Assembly: GCA_039029275.1 (NCBI GenBank)
Contig: JBCCGL010000012.1
Coordinates: 1 to 64,000, forward strand
Length of the DNA: 64,000 nt
Origin: JBCCGL01 sp039029275
GTDB lineage: Bacteria; Pseudomonadota; Gammaproteobacteria; JBCCGL01
Direction: 5' to 3'
Shown here: positions 17,184-25,858 of the stretch, piece after piece
Layout: every line of letters starts with the position of its first letter
How positions within the stretch are numbered: the first letter of the stretch is position 1
Made by a program: the position numbers and the translations under genes
Notes under the pieces: generated by a model
Database searches by the model: none
What the model was told of the DNA's origin: nothing
What the model saw: the letters and a program-made list of their open reading frames with translations, nothing else

Positions 17184-18235
17184 GCGGCGTCGACGCGGCA
17201 TATCATTTCCAGCTCAAGTGGTTCGCCTTTATTTAGGTTTCGGCTTGCGGTGCAACCGATGACGTCCTGAAGGTACTTTGGGTGCAATCCGTAACCGGGT
17301 CGTACAGAAAGGATATTGTCTTTGGTGAGCAGTTCGCCTTTCGATATATCCTCGGCAACGAAAAGAGACCGCCGGTAGCGGTACGCATCAAACGCTTTTG
17401 GATCGGGCAGTTCGCTAAGCCCGGACACCATTGCTTCGGTTCGTCGGATTGCGCTGACCATTTGCGCAAACTCCGTCTCTTTCATTGAAAAGTGCGCGTC
17501 CTCGCTTTCCGTTTCACCTGTCAGCACGATGTGTTTTTCAATAATTCTGGCGCCAAGTGCGACGGCGGCGACTGGCGCTTCGACGCCAAGAGTGTGGTCG
17601 GATAAACCTCCAATCACTGAAAAGCGTCTGGACAATTCGGGTATTAACTGGAGATGAGAATCTCCAGGTTCTGCCGGGTATGCCGACGTACACTTCAAGA
17701 TCGCGATCTGATCATTACCGGCGTCCCTACAAACGTCTAGCGCGAGATCAATGTCCGCGTGGTCAGCAAGCCCGGTCGAAAAAATAACCGGTTTGCCGGT
17801 TTTTGCAACGCGCTGGATAAGACCAACGTCGTTGATCTCAGGCGATGCAATTTTGTAAGCCGGCGTGTTCAGGGTTTCCAGGAAATCAACGGCATCGCAG
17901 TCAAATGGCGAAGAGAAGCATACAAGGCCACAGTTATGAGCGACGTCAAAGAGCTCTGCGTGCCATCCGTACGGTGTATGAGCACTCTTATAAAGATCGT
18001 GCAAATATCGCCCACCCCAGGGTGGCGAACCCTCTATTAAAAACTCAGCCCGCCGTACACTCAGCGTTATTGAATCGGCGGTATAGGTTTGCAGTTTGAC
18101 AGCGTCCGCACCCGCCTTGGCGGCGGCGCGAATAGTTTGTTTTGCAGTTTCGAGACTGCCACTATGGTTTGCGGAAATCTCTGCGACGATAAAAACAGGA
18201 CAACCGTCTCCGACCTGTCTATCCGCAATTTTCAA
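17165..18235 (-). CDS. pseI: Pseudaminic acid synthase (NeuB family)
   Basis: PseI condenses a 2,4-diacetamido hexose with phosphoenolpyruvate to give pseudaminic acid. The 356-residue product has the NeuB TIM-barrel (about 1-280), opening with IVAEISANHSGS and AGADAVKLQTYT, and a C-terminal SAF/antifreeze-like domain (about 290-350) that closes over the partner active site. ANHSG near the start is typical of PseI rather than sialic acid synthases, although legionaminic acid synthases are close relatives. The start is a TTG at 18235 with AGGGA seven bases upstream. Last gene of the minus-strand sugar operon, 14 bases after the methyltransferase gene; convergent with maf. Confidence 0.92.
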   Translation of the reverse strand: MKIADRQVGDGCPVFIVAEISANHSGSLETAKQTIRAAAKAGADAVKLQTYTADSITLSVRRAEFLIEGSPPWGGRYLHDLYKSAHTPYGWHAELFDVAHNCGLVCFSSPFDCDAVDFLETLNTPAYKIASPEINDVGLIQRVAKTGKPVIFSTGLADHADIDLALDVCRDAGNDQIAILKCTSAYPAEPGDSHLQLIPELSRRFSVIGGLSDHTLGVEAPVAAVALGARIIEKHIVLTGETESEDAHFSMKETEFAQMVSAIRRTEAMVSGLSELPDPKAFDAYRYRRSLFVAEDISKGELLTKDNILSVRPGYGLHPKYLQDVIGCTASRNLNKGEPLELEMICRVDAAQYSTE

Positions 18236-18249
18236 ACGTAATCCCTGAT

Positions 18250-19143
18250 CTACGCTGGCGTTGCGTAGACAATGGCCGACCGGCCCAGATCCAGATCGGC
18301 CATTGCCTGATTAAAGCGATTCAATTTTTCGGACTTCCCGTGTTTTTCGAGGCGTGACTCAAACGCGACTCGCTTGTCATGGCACGATTTTCCAAGCGCG
18401 CCGTCGCCAATATAGACATCACCGAATAGCAAGAACAACTCAAGTGGGAAGCTTGCTTCATTGTGAAGTATTTTGTATCCACACTGTTCCAGCAATATCT
18501 TCAGCGAAGTGTGTGAAAAATAGTTGATGTGATTAGGAGCAAGCACCCACCACTCTTCCAGGTCAAATTCGTCGTTCGCCGCTATTTGAAAATCATTGAA
18601 ATCATTAGGCACTTCGACCACAAGCACGCTGCGATCGTGCATCAACTTGTCGCGAATACGGTGCAGCGTTTTAGCCGGTTCGCGAAGATGTTCGAGAACG
18701 TTAAGAAATAAAATCAGATCCTGTTTTTGCACATCCAGTTCATTCAGGTTTTCAATCCCCATCTGAAAAGCATTGATACCCCGTTCGCGCGCGTATGCAA
18801 CCCCTTCACTTGATGGCTCAAGGCCAGATACTTGAAAACCGTTTTCTCTAAAAAAAAGCAGCGCCTGTGCAAACCCAAATCCGATATCAAACACGCTTGG
18901 ATCAGAATGCGTGAGGTCTGGACGGAATTGTCGGTAGAGATCGAGATTACGCTGCCAGCGGCTGCGCTGATACTCTGACTGCTCAATTTGGGTTTCCAGC
19001 GAGGAATTATTGAAATACGCGGTGTTTTGTGCGTAGAACTCGTCGAGATAGAGCTTGTCAACTTCCTCCCGACTCGGAATTGGATCAAGTCGCAAATAAT
19101 TGTGCGTTGGGTCGTTAACGACCTGATGCTTTAACTCACCCAT
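18250..19143 (-). CDS. Class I SAM-dependent methyltransferase of the nonulosonic acid operon
   Basis: A 297-residue methyltransferase. Motif I, DIGFGFA, is at residues 86-92, the acidic motif II (GLEPSS) follows about 20 residues later, and the LNVLEHLREP block (about 146-155) matches the post-I region of Methyltransf_11/23 enzymes. Enzymes of this type often methylate deoxysugars or acyl groups in surface-glycan loci. It is six bases after the PhyH gene and 14 before pseI, so it belongs to the operon. I infer that it O- or N-methylates the nonulosonic acid or its acyl substituent; the sequence does not show the substrate. No zinc-finger N-terminus, seen in some sugar C-methyltransferases, is present. 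Confidence 0.85.
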   Translation of the reverse strand: MGELKHQVVNDPTHNYLRLDPIPSREEVDKLYLDEFYAQNTAYFNNSSLETQIEQSEYQRSRWQRNLDLYRQFRPDLTHSDPSVFDIGFGFAQALLFFRENGFQVSGLEPSSEGVAYARERGINAFQMGIENLNELDVQKQDLILFLNVLEHLREPAKTLHRIRDKLMHDRSVLVVEVPNDFNDFQIAANDEFDLEEWWVLAPNHINYFSHTSLKILLEQCGYKILHNEASFPLELFLLFGDVYIGDGALGKSCHDKRVAFESRLEKHGKSEKLNRFNQAMADLDLGRSAIVYATPA

Positions 19144-19149
19144 ACGAAC

Positions 19150-19965
19150 TCAAACTGGTAATCGATAGTCTCGCGGAGGTTCGGGGAACTCGCTGCGTCG
19201 GCGTACCCGAGTGAACTCGTCCATCGGAGGAAGACTATCGAATCCAAGCAACCGTTGCTGGCGTTCAGATAACTGACCAAACAATTCGGGAGGCGTGTTG
19301 TGGACATAGTCGAATGCAGGTTTTACAAACCAGCGCGCGTAACCGAGCGCGAGAGCCCAGCGGCTCTCTCCAGACATGTTGTTACTTCCACCATGCCAAA
19401 GCCCTGCGTCAAAGATCATCGCTGATCCTTTTCTTCCAGTAACCAGAACTTCGTTGTGATGACGCTCTCCATCCGGAGCAAATGAGTTGTATCGGTGGCT
19501 TCCTGGCACCACGCGCGTGGCGCCGTTGAGCTCGGTAAAATCATCTAACATCCAGATCACATTGACCACAAGCGGATGGTTAAGTCCTGCGACTCGACTG
19601 TCTATGTGGAGTTGCTGCTCACCGGAGCCCAGTTTTGGGCAACGCGCAGAAATATTGTTGAGATAATACGGGTCAGCGTTTTTGTATGATGCCTCGGTGA
19701 GCACTGTGTCAAGTACATTGATCACCCGCGGGTGGTCAAACAATTCAAACCAATCCCGCCCCTTGTTGTGGAGGTTGTATACCACCTTCTCACCGGTCTT
19801 GTTATCTAGCCCATGAGTGCTGGCAATGCTATTGGACGCATAGTGACGTGAGTATCGCTGATAGTGATCCTCAAGGTTTGATTTAAATCGCTCGCACTGA
19901 TCTGCATCAATCAAGTCTGCCAGAACTGTAAAACCGCGAACTTTTATACTCTCAATGTGATCCAT
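19150..19965 (-). CDS. PhyH-family Fe(II)/2-oxoglutarate dioxygenase
   Basis: A 271-residue member of the phytanoyl-CoA dioxygenase family. The iron ligands are visible: His120 and Asp122 (LHIDSR) and His191 (LWHGGS), with Arg202 (GESRWAL) placed to bind 2-oxoglutarate. The family hydroxylates, epimerises or otherwise oxidises small molecules. It overlaps the WbqC-type gene by 14 bases, so it is translated with the sugar operon. By context it may hydroxylate an acyl chain or the sugar of the flagellin glycan; this is inference. PhyH genes are not part of the standard pseudaminic acid pathway. Confidence 0.9.
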   Translation of the reverse strand: MDHIESIKVRGFTVLADLIDADQCERFKSNLEDHYQRYSRHYASNSIASTHGLDNKTGEKVVYNLHNKGRDWFELFDHPRVINVLDTVLTEASYKNADPYYLNNISARCPKLGSGEQQLHIDSRVAGLNHPLVVNVIWMLDDFTELNGATRVVPGSHRYNSFAPDGERHHNEVLVTGRKGSAMIFDAGLWHGGSNNMSGESRWALALGYARWFVKPAFDYVHNTPPELFGQLSERQQRLLGFDSLPPMDEFTRVRRRSEFPEPPRDYRLPV

Positions 19966-20635
19966 GATCGTAGGTATTTAATAAGTAATCGATAAACGCA
20001 AGATGACTCACGAAATCTGGATAATTACACTGCTGATATACGGGGTGCTCGAATTCATGGTATGAAAAATCGATGCCAGAATTACCAAACTTTTCTATCG
20101 CTTCATCGTTTATGTAATTTGAAGCACCGGGAGTCGACAGATAGGAATTTGCGTTCAGTTTTTCGCATATGTCTATCAAGGCATCGACCCTTTCACCTTG
20201 AACGCCTAGTGTCGTCGATTTGACTATCGTTGTCGTGATATTCATTAACTGACAGCCAAGTTCGATCAGCCGTATGTTCAGGAGCGCGAGATATTGCCAG
20301 GGACTTGTGTACACATTACCCAGCTTTTCCAGTACGTCGCTTGCACTATCGCACGCGGCGTAGTTTTGAGAAATCGTTCGCCAGTGCTTGTTTACGATGA
20401 TTGTTGAATCAGCAATCTCCGCACAATTCAACGCCAACGGCTTTTTTCCATTACGCTTTACAGGCACAGTTAGTAGAACCTCGCCTTGCCGGTTTCGTAT
20501 TCGATTCCGCTGCTGCCAGGACTGACGCGAAAACTGGACGTGGTCAAGCAGAACAAATACGTCGGATTGTCGAATCAGGTCGAAGTAACCCAACCATGGA
20601 AGATAGGTCGGTTGCATGATGGCGCAGGTAGTCAT
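19952..20635 (-). CDS. WbqC-like family protein
   Basis: A 227-residue WbqC-family protein. The N-terminal signature QPTYLPWLGYFDLI with DVFVLLDHVQFSRQSWQ, and the later NYPDFVSHLAFIDYLLN block, are typical of the family. WbqC proteins are found in O-antigen, capsule and flagellar glycan loci, where a role in modifying a sugar amino group has been suggested; I cannot assign a reaction. ATG start, four-base overlap with the acetyltransferase gene before it and 14-base overlap with the PhyH gene after it, so it is firmly part of the operon. Confidence 0.9.
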   Translation of the reverse strand: MTTCAIMQPTYLPWLGYFDLIRQSDVFVLLDHVQFSRQSWQQRNRIRNRQGEVLLTVPVKRNGKKPLALNCAEIADSTIIVNKHWRTISQNYAACDSASDVLEKLGNVYTSPWQYLALLNIRLIELGCQLMNITTTIVKSTTLGVQGERVDALIDICEKLNANSYLSTPGASNYINDEAIEKFGNSGIDFSYHEFEHPVYQQCNYPDFVSHLAFIDYLLNTYDHGSH

Positions 20636-21147
20636 TGGAAATCCACCACAAAGATTGCCATGAGAATCAAGTCAACAAAACCGGCCTCACGCGAAATGTG
20701 TTGTTTCAATATTCCCTCGCGCTTAAACCCAACGCGCTCGTACAAACTCATTGCAACCTGATTATCCGCAGCAACCCTCAAAAACACTTTTTTCAACTGA
20801 TAACGGAAAAAACCAATTTTGAGCAACGCTTCAACAGCTTTTTTGCCCAGTCCCTTTCCTCGCTCACTGGATTCACCAATAAATAAACCCAACTCGGCGT
20901 TCGATGCCTTTTGGTCAATAAACATTAAGCGCGCAATGCCGACGGTTTCGAAACAGTTATCGGTTTTGTGGACGATCTGTGCGGTAAATTGACTGCTATC
21001 GCTCCGGCATTCTTCCCACCATTTTCTTGTTAGAGCTTCATCCGCCTGGCTCGGTGATCTAAGTAACAGCGAAGCCAACTCAGTATCCGCACGCCAAGCG
21101 GCAAGTTGTGCGAAGTCGGGTTCGCTTTTTTCGTCAAGACATAACAT
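20632..21147 (-). CDS. GNAT acetyltransferase, candidate PseH
   Basis: A 171-residue GNAT (RimJ-like) acetyltransferase. The acetyl-CoA loop is ERGKGLGKKAVEALL (about 105-119), followed by the beta-5 strand FLRVAADN and the helix MSLYERVGF, all typical of the fold. In the pseudaminic pathway PseH N-acetylates UDP-4-amino-4,6-dideoxy-L-AltNAc after PseC. This gene and the next upstream one are both GNATs, and either could be PseH; this one has the more standard fold. The ATG start shares one base with the stop of the upstream gene (TGATG), and its own end overlaps the WbqC-type gene by four bases. Confidence 0.88.
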   Translation of the reverse strand: MLCLDEKSEPDFAQLAAWRADTELASLLLRSPSQADEALTRKWWEECRSDSSQFTAQIVHKTDNCFETVGIARLMFIDQKASNAELGLFIGESSERGKGLGKKAVEALLKIGFFRYQLKKVFLRVAADNQVAMSLYERVGFKREGILKQHISREAGFVDLILMAIFVVDFQ

Positions 21148-21653
21148 CAGTGTACACGCAAGGAGTGAATCAGCACGTCATAAGCCTGCCGATCAATCAC
21201 CGTATGTGCGCGTAATCGGGCTTCGCATTCAAACCCTGATTGTTTGAAAGCCTGGAATCGATACTGATATATGTCGTAGCCGACACAATATATTTTGTGT
21301 AAAGCGAGCTCGGATGCCACTTGTCGGGTGAGTTCTAGAAATCGTGAGAATCGATCGATATAAATGTCCTGATCAACATTTTTATTCCCAAGCAGAAACG
21401 ACACTTCCGCATTGCGGTTTTTCCAGTCGATGTGTACCAAACCGCCGTAACCAATGAGCCGTTTATCCCATCGAATAGCGAACAAAACACCCTCAGGGTG
21501 CTCTTCACCAAACCACGTAGACACAACATCGCAAAAGTACTTATCCTGACCTTCCTCCGTGAGTGGTTCTGACTGGCGCAGAACATCCATTTGCTGATTG
21601 CGCCATCGCATGACCGGTTTTCGTTCCGAGTAACGTATTGGCGTGATCTCCAT
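21147..21653 (-). CDS. Second GNAT-like acyltransferase of the nonulosonic acid operon
   Basis: A 168-residue GNAT-type protein: it begins with a beta strand (MEITPIRYSE), a WRN motif, and then LFAIRWDKRLIGYGGLVHID and NAEVSFLLG strands. The CoA-binding loop is less canonical than in its neighbour, with no clear Q/RxxGxG/A. The start at ATG 21653 gives the usual GNAT beginning; the frame is open to 21758, and an ATG at 21683 is possible. It lies 53 bases after pseF and shares one base with the next gene. It may be PseH or may add a second acyl group, which would make an unusual nonulosonic acid. Confidence 0.78.
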   Translation of the reverse strand: MEITPIRYSERKPVMRWRNQQMDVLRQSEPLTEEGQDKYFCDVVSTWFGEEHPEGVLFAIRWDKRLIGYGGLVHIDWKNRNAEVSFLLGNKNVDQDIYIDRFSRFLELTRQVASELALHKIYCVGYDIYQYRFQAFKQSGFECEARLRAHTVIDRQAYDVLIHSLRVH

Positions 21654-21706
21654 TTTGCCATTGCAAAAACGATCTCGTCGCATGCACTGATACGAGTGCG
21701 GAAATC

Positions 21707-22402
21707 TCACGCAGCGACCCTGTGCAGATAGCGGTATTTCCAAAGAGCAAGTAACCAATCATCTTCTGTATCAATGTTCTGGACGCGCATTGAATCAATC
21801 GTCAACGCGACTGTATTTGCGGTGAGCATAGATGCTGCCCGGACAATCGGCTCGATCTCAAATGAATAGAACTGGCCGGTATCAAAATATGAATGGGCAA
21901 GGTCCTGACTTCTGCAATCCGAAAATTCGGGTCGTTCGAAATGCAGCCGATCATTGTGAATACGCATCGCACGCTGCAGTTGTTTTTCGCTCGTTTCAAC
22001 AGGGATAACCGAGTCAGCTTGAGTTTCTACGAGCAATTCAAAGCTTCGCTTGAGAAGCTCTGCAGTTATCAGCGGCGCACATGGGTAAACACAACAACAC
22101 TGTTGAAACTGTTCACCCCGTTCGGACAGACAATTAATGACTTCGCAGATAACATCGACTGTCGTTGCATGATCATTAGCGTTGTCGGTGCTGCGAAGAA
22201 ACGGAACACTGGCGTTGTAGTGACGTGCGATTGCGGCAATCTCTTCATCGTCAGTTGAAACGACAACCGAATCAAACAGACCCGAGTCGCATGCGGCTGC
22301 AATCGAATAGGCGATGATGGGTTTGCCTTCGAATTCGCGAATATTTTTTCGTGGGATCCGTTTACTTCCGCCGCGAGCGGGAATCAAAGCGAGACGTCGC
22401 AT
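21707..22402 (-). CDS. pseF: CMP-nonulosonate (pseudaminate) cytidylyltransferase
   Basis: PseF activates pseudaminic acid with CTP to CMP-pseudaminic acid, the donor used by Maf. The 231-residue product has the nucleotide-binding motif of the family near the start (IPARGGSKRIPRKN, about 7-20), the TDD block (about 50-52) and the substrate block near VYPCAPL. The length is that of a stand-alone enzyme; no PseG domain is fused. ATG start at 22402, 14 bases after pseC. CMP-legionaminate and CMP-sialate synthetases share the same fold, so the exact sugar is inferred from pseB, pseC and pseI. Confidence 0.9.
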   Translation of the reverse strand: MRRLALIPARGGSKRIPRKNIREFEGKPIIAYSIAAACDSGLFDSVVVSTDDEEIAAIARHYNASVPFLRSTDNANDHATTVDVICEVINCLSERGEQFQQCCCVYPCAPLITAELLKRSFELLVETQADSVIPVETSEKQLQRAMRIHNDRLHFERPEFSDCRSQDLAHSYFDTGQFYSFEIEPIVRAASMLTANTVALTIDSMRVQNIDTEDDWLLALWKYRYLHRVAA

Positions 22403-22416
22403 TAGACTGTGTCTAC

Positions 22417-23550
22417 CTACGCGACATTGCTCAAAGTCTGGCAGAGTGTCGACACGGTGTAGTCAAACTGTTCTGGCTTAAGCGCTGGAAATAAAGGCAA
22501 GCTTAATGACGTTTCAAAATGACGCTCAGCGACCGGAAATTCGCCTTTCTGGAATCCCCTGGCCTGGTACCAGGGATGCCGATGAATTGGGACATAATGC
22601 ACAGTCGCGGCGATACCAGCACGGCGCAGTTGGCTGCATACGGCGTCGCGACAAGAACCAACGTGAACAACAAAAAGATGCCACGCGCTGTCGACGTTTA
22701 TATCGACTTTCGGCAAACGTACCTCGCTTTGCGAAAGGTGATTAATATACGCTTCTGCAATTTTCTTGCGAGCGCAGACAAATTGATCCAGCTTGTGCAT
22801 TTGGTTTGTACCAAGAGCAGCATGTAGATCGCTTAAGCGGGCGTTTATTCCGGGTTCGTGCATCTCCCGATACCACGGTGCGTGTGCGGCGCTAACGGTA
22901 ACGCCGCTGTTGGCCAACGTACGGATCCGATCAACCAGCCCGCGTGAGCGGCTCACCACCATACCGCCCTCCGCCGTGGTGACCGATTTCACCGGATGAA
23001 AACTAAACACGGTGGCATCTGACCAACGACAACTGCCCACTTTTTCGTTGTGAAATCGTCCGCCCAGCGCATGGCAGGCGTCTTCAATCACGCGAAAGCG
23101 AAACATACGGGCGAGCTCCGAGAGGCGTTGCATATCGCAACTGCGCCCGGCGAAGTGAACCGGGATTACAATGTCTGGAAGGCGACCCGCATGCGCCGCT
23201 TTCTCGAGTTTTTGTTCCAGCTTTTGCATGTCCATATTGCCGGTTTCAGATTCAATATCGACAAAATCGACCTCAGCACGGCAATAATGTGCGCAGTTGG
23301 CCGATGCAACGAAACTGTTTGGAGATGTCCACAACAATCCACCCTCGCTTAGACCCAGTGCCTGACACGCGAGGTAAAGTGCGACAGTTCCATTGGACAG
23401 TGCCACGGCGCTCTCAACCCCACAGTAGCTGCTCACTGCGCGTTCAAATTCGTCGACACGGCTGCCAGAGGTCAAATGGCTCGACTGCAGCGCGGCGACG
23501 ACCGCATCAATGTCGTCTTGCTCAATCGTCTGACGGCCATACTCGATCAT
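22417..23550 (-). CDS. pseC: UDP-4-amino-4,6-dideoxy-N-acetyl-beta-L-altrosamine transaminase
   Basis: A PLP-dependent aminotransferase of the DegT/DnrJ/EryC1 family (377 residues). The lysine that forms the Schiff base is Lys188 in FHPVKSVTTAEGG; the EDACHALGG block upstream holds the Asp that pairs with the PLP ring. PseC converts the 4-keto product of PseB to the 4-amino sugar using Glu as donor. I start at the ATG at 23550 (MIEYGRQ), which overlaps the pseB stop by four bases; a TTG at 23577 in the same frame would lie deep in pseB. Confidence 0.94.
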   Translation of the reverse strand: MIEYGRQTIEQDDIDAVVAALQSSHLTSGSRVDEFERAVSSYCGVESAVALSNGTVALYLACQALGLSEGGLLWTSPNSFVASANCAHYCRAEVDFVDIESETGNMDMQKLEQKLEKAAHAGRLPDIVIPVHFAGRSCDMQRLSELARMFRFRVIEDACHALGGRFHNEKVGSCRWSDATVFSFHPVKSVTTAEGGMVVSRSRGLVDRIRTLANSGVTVSAAHAPWYREMHEPGINARLSDLHAALGTNQMHKLDQFVCARKKIAEAYINHLSQSEVRLPKVDINVDSAWHLFVVHVGSCRDAVCSQLRRAGIAATVHYVPIHRHPWYQARGFQKGEFPVAERHFETSLSLPLFPALKPEQFDYTVSTLCQTLSNVA

Positions 23551-24563
23551 GCGCACACGCTCTGCAGATGCACGCAAGTGCGATTCATTTTTCGCAATTC
23601 GTCGACATTCAAAAAGTGCGAATTACTCCCGGATTCATATTCAAATTCACCTCTAACCGATTTACCCGCTACACCTAGCGCGTTGATCGTATAGTCAGTC
23701 TCACGAAATAAGCGAATGCTCGGTTGGATGACATAGTGATCGTTAAATTCCAGCGTGCGGCGTGCGTCGTCGGATGAAAACATAACTTCGTGTAATTTTT
23801 CACCGGGTCGTATACCAATCACGCGCGTTTTTATCGAATCATCCAGCGACCGCGCGAGATCAACGATTCTCACAGACGGGATCTTGGGAACAAAAATTTC
23901 GCCACCCCGCATTCGCGAGACGCTATGCAAAACAAACTCGACACCCTGACTTAGCGTGAGCCAGAAACGAGTCATGCGTGTGTCTGTAATCGGCAGTTCG
24001 CGTGCACCCTCGTCTAGCAGCTTTTGAAAAAACGGTAGAACCGATCCGCGTGATCCCACTACGTTGCCGTATCGCACAACTGAAAATTGAGTGTGCTTTG
24101 AACCAGCAATATTGTTGGCTGCAACGAACAACTTGTCTGACGCCAATTTTGTCGCACCGTATAGATTGATAGGGTTAGCCGCTTTATCTGTGGACAAGGC
24201 AATGACTTTAAATACCTCGGCATCCAGCGCTGCTTTAATAACATTCTCAGCACCCGAGATATTGGTCTTGATGCATTCCATTGGATTGTATTCGGCGGCA
24301 GGCACATGTTTGAGAGCCGCTGCGTGAATCACAATATCGACACCCTCAACAGCTTGGCGAACGCGCTCGCTGTCGCGGACATCACCAATAAAATATCGCA
24401 TGCGCGGGTCGTTGAAGCGCTGCTGCATTTCGTACTGTTTGAGTTCGTCGCGCGAAAAAATAACCAGCCGTCGTGGTTTGTAATTCGATAGCAATCGTTC
24501 GATACAGGCATGCCCGAACGATCCTGTGCCACCGGTAATTAAAATTGACTGATTATCAAACAT
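23547..24563 (-). CDS. pseB: UDP-N-acetylglucosamine 4,6-dehydratase (inverting)
   Basis: A 338-residue short-chain dehydrogenase/reductase that takes UDP-GlcNAc to UDP-2-acetamido-2,6-dideoxy-beta-L-arabino-hex-4-ulose, the first step to pseudaminic acid. The NADP motif GGTGSFG is at 11-17 and the catalytic YxxxK (YGATK) at about 131-135. The VIFSRDELKQYEMQ block is typical of PseB/FlaA1. It leads the minus-strand sugar operon, 86 bases after flgL. No clear promoter was found in that gap, so it may be read together with the flg genes. Confidence 0.95.
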   Translation of the reverse strand: MFDNQSILITGGTGSFGHACIERLLSNYKPRRLVIFSRDELKQYEMQQRFNDPRMRYFIGDVRDSERVRQAVEGVDIVIHAAALKHVPAAEYNPMECIKTNISGAENVIKAALDAEVFKVIALSTDKAANPINLYGATKLASDKLFVAANNIAGSKHTQFSVVRYGNVVGSRGSVLPFFQKLLDEGARELPITDTRMTRFWLTLSQGVEFVLHSVSRMRGGEIFVPKIPSVRIVDLARSLDDSIKTRVIGIRPGEKLHEVMFSSDDARRTLEFNDHYVIQPSIRLFRETDYTINALGVAGKSVRGEFEYESGSNSHFLNVDELRKMNRTCVHLQSVCA

Positions 24564-24649
24564 ACTCGCTGGTTGTCAGTTTTTGTTACACGATCAAACC
24601 ATACAAAAACAGCACCAACTTTTGCGGATTTCGTGAGAATTGCAGCGTG

Positions 24650-25858
24650 TCAGATAAAGTTGAAAAGACTATTACCCTGTATTCGAGCAAACGATGCCTG
24701 CGCCGCCTGCAGTGACAGTTGATGCTGCTGCAGCAGTGTGATCGCCTCCGCGTAATCGACATCTCGGATTAATGATATCGCTGACTCTGCATCGACAAGA
24801 TACGCTTCGTTTTGATCGCGGTATGCGTCCATCACATTCATGCGCCCCCCGATTCGTGTACGGTACTCGTTGAAGTGCGTGAGTGCATTGTCGATATCCT
24901 CGAGCGACACCTGCATGTTGGCGCTCAAGCGCTCGCGGTCGGTTTGTGTATCGGTGCCTGACTCGAGTGCGAAGATCATTTTGTTCAGCGTTGTAAAAAC
25001 ATCCTGATATTGACCGTCACGAATCCGAAATTCATCGCCATTTGCAGCAGTGCCCGTTATCGACGTTCTTAAGCCGTCAATTTCGATTTCTGCGCCGCTG
25101 ACATAAGCATTTCCGGTACTGATGGTTGTTGCCGTGGTGTCATTGATCACGTCAAACGTAGTCGCAGACGTAAACGCAATTCGATATTCATCGCCAGTAA
25201 TGAGTGACGCATCGGACTGATAGACCGGAGCGGCTTGCGCACTGCCGGTGTTGTCGAGGTCCGAGACCATATGCACCGCGTAACTGCTGCGGATTCGCAT
25301 AAACACATCACTTCCTGAATCACCGGTTTCGATTCGATCGGATTCGCTGACCTGCACGCTGCGGTTGCCCTGATCACCAACAAAATCGACGACATCAAAG
25401 TCGGCAGTCGTGCGTTCAACAAACGGCAAGGCGTTGCCCTGATTGCCCGCAAAAAGGTAATCGCCGTACGGATCGACGGTGTTGGCGAGCGAAAACAATT
25501 CCTTGGTACGCTCGCGCAGTTCAGCAACCAGTGCATCGCGCGCATCCTGAGACAGGATTGTCGACGCCCCCTGAACGGCCAGTTCGCGCACGCGAATTAA
25601 ACTGTCATTAACAGCCGCTAAAGTGGTTTCTTCCAGTTGCAGACGGCTCTCAGCTGCATCAATGTTATCCATGTACTGTTCGGTGCGACGAACAATCTGC
25701 TCGATCTCGAGGCTACGTGCCACTTCAGCCGGGTCGTCCGACGGGCGCAAATTTTTCTGCCCAGACGACAACTGCTCCTGAATGCGCGCGATCTCGACCT
25801 GCTGCGTTTGAAATCCGCGCAATCCCTGCATATAAATTTGTGCTGTTGATACCCGCAT
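24650..25858 (-). CDS. flgL: Flagellar hook-filament junction protein FlgL (HAP3)
   Basis: FlgL joins the hook (through FlgK) to the flagellin filament. The 402-residue product starts like flagellin (MRVSTAQIYMQGLRGFQ, then LSSGQKNLRPSDDPAEVARS) and ends with the paired C-terminal helix (about 340-402), which forms a coiled coil with the N-terminus in the mature particle. The ATG shares one base with the flgK stop (TGATG). It is the last gene of the flgBCDEFGHIJKL run. Confidence 0.95.
   Translation of the reverse strand: MRVSTAQIYMQGLRGFQTQQVEIARIQEQLSSGQKNLRPSDDPAEVARSLEIEQIVRRTEQYMDNIDAAESRLQLEETTLAAVNDSLIRVRELAVQGASTILSQDARDALVAELRERTKELFSLANTVDPYGDYLFAGNQGNALPFVERTTADFDVVDFVGDQGNRSVQVSESDRIETGDSGSDVFMRIRSSYAVHMVSDLDNTGSAQAAPVYQSDASLITGDEYRIAFTSATTFDVINDTTATTISTGNAYVSGAEIEIDGLRTSITGTAANGDEFRIRDGQYQDVFTTLNKMIFALESGTDTQTDRERLSANMQVSLEDIDNALTHFNEYRTRIGGRMNVMDAYRDQNEAYLVDAESAISLIRDVDYAEAITLLQQHQLSLQAAQASFARIQGNSLFNFI

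Noticed and set aside
24603..24617. Sigma-54-like site before pseB (TGGTGC then TTTGT)
   Set aside because: The -12 box has GT instead of the required GC, so it fails the most conserved position.
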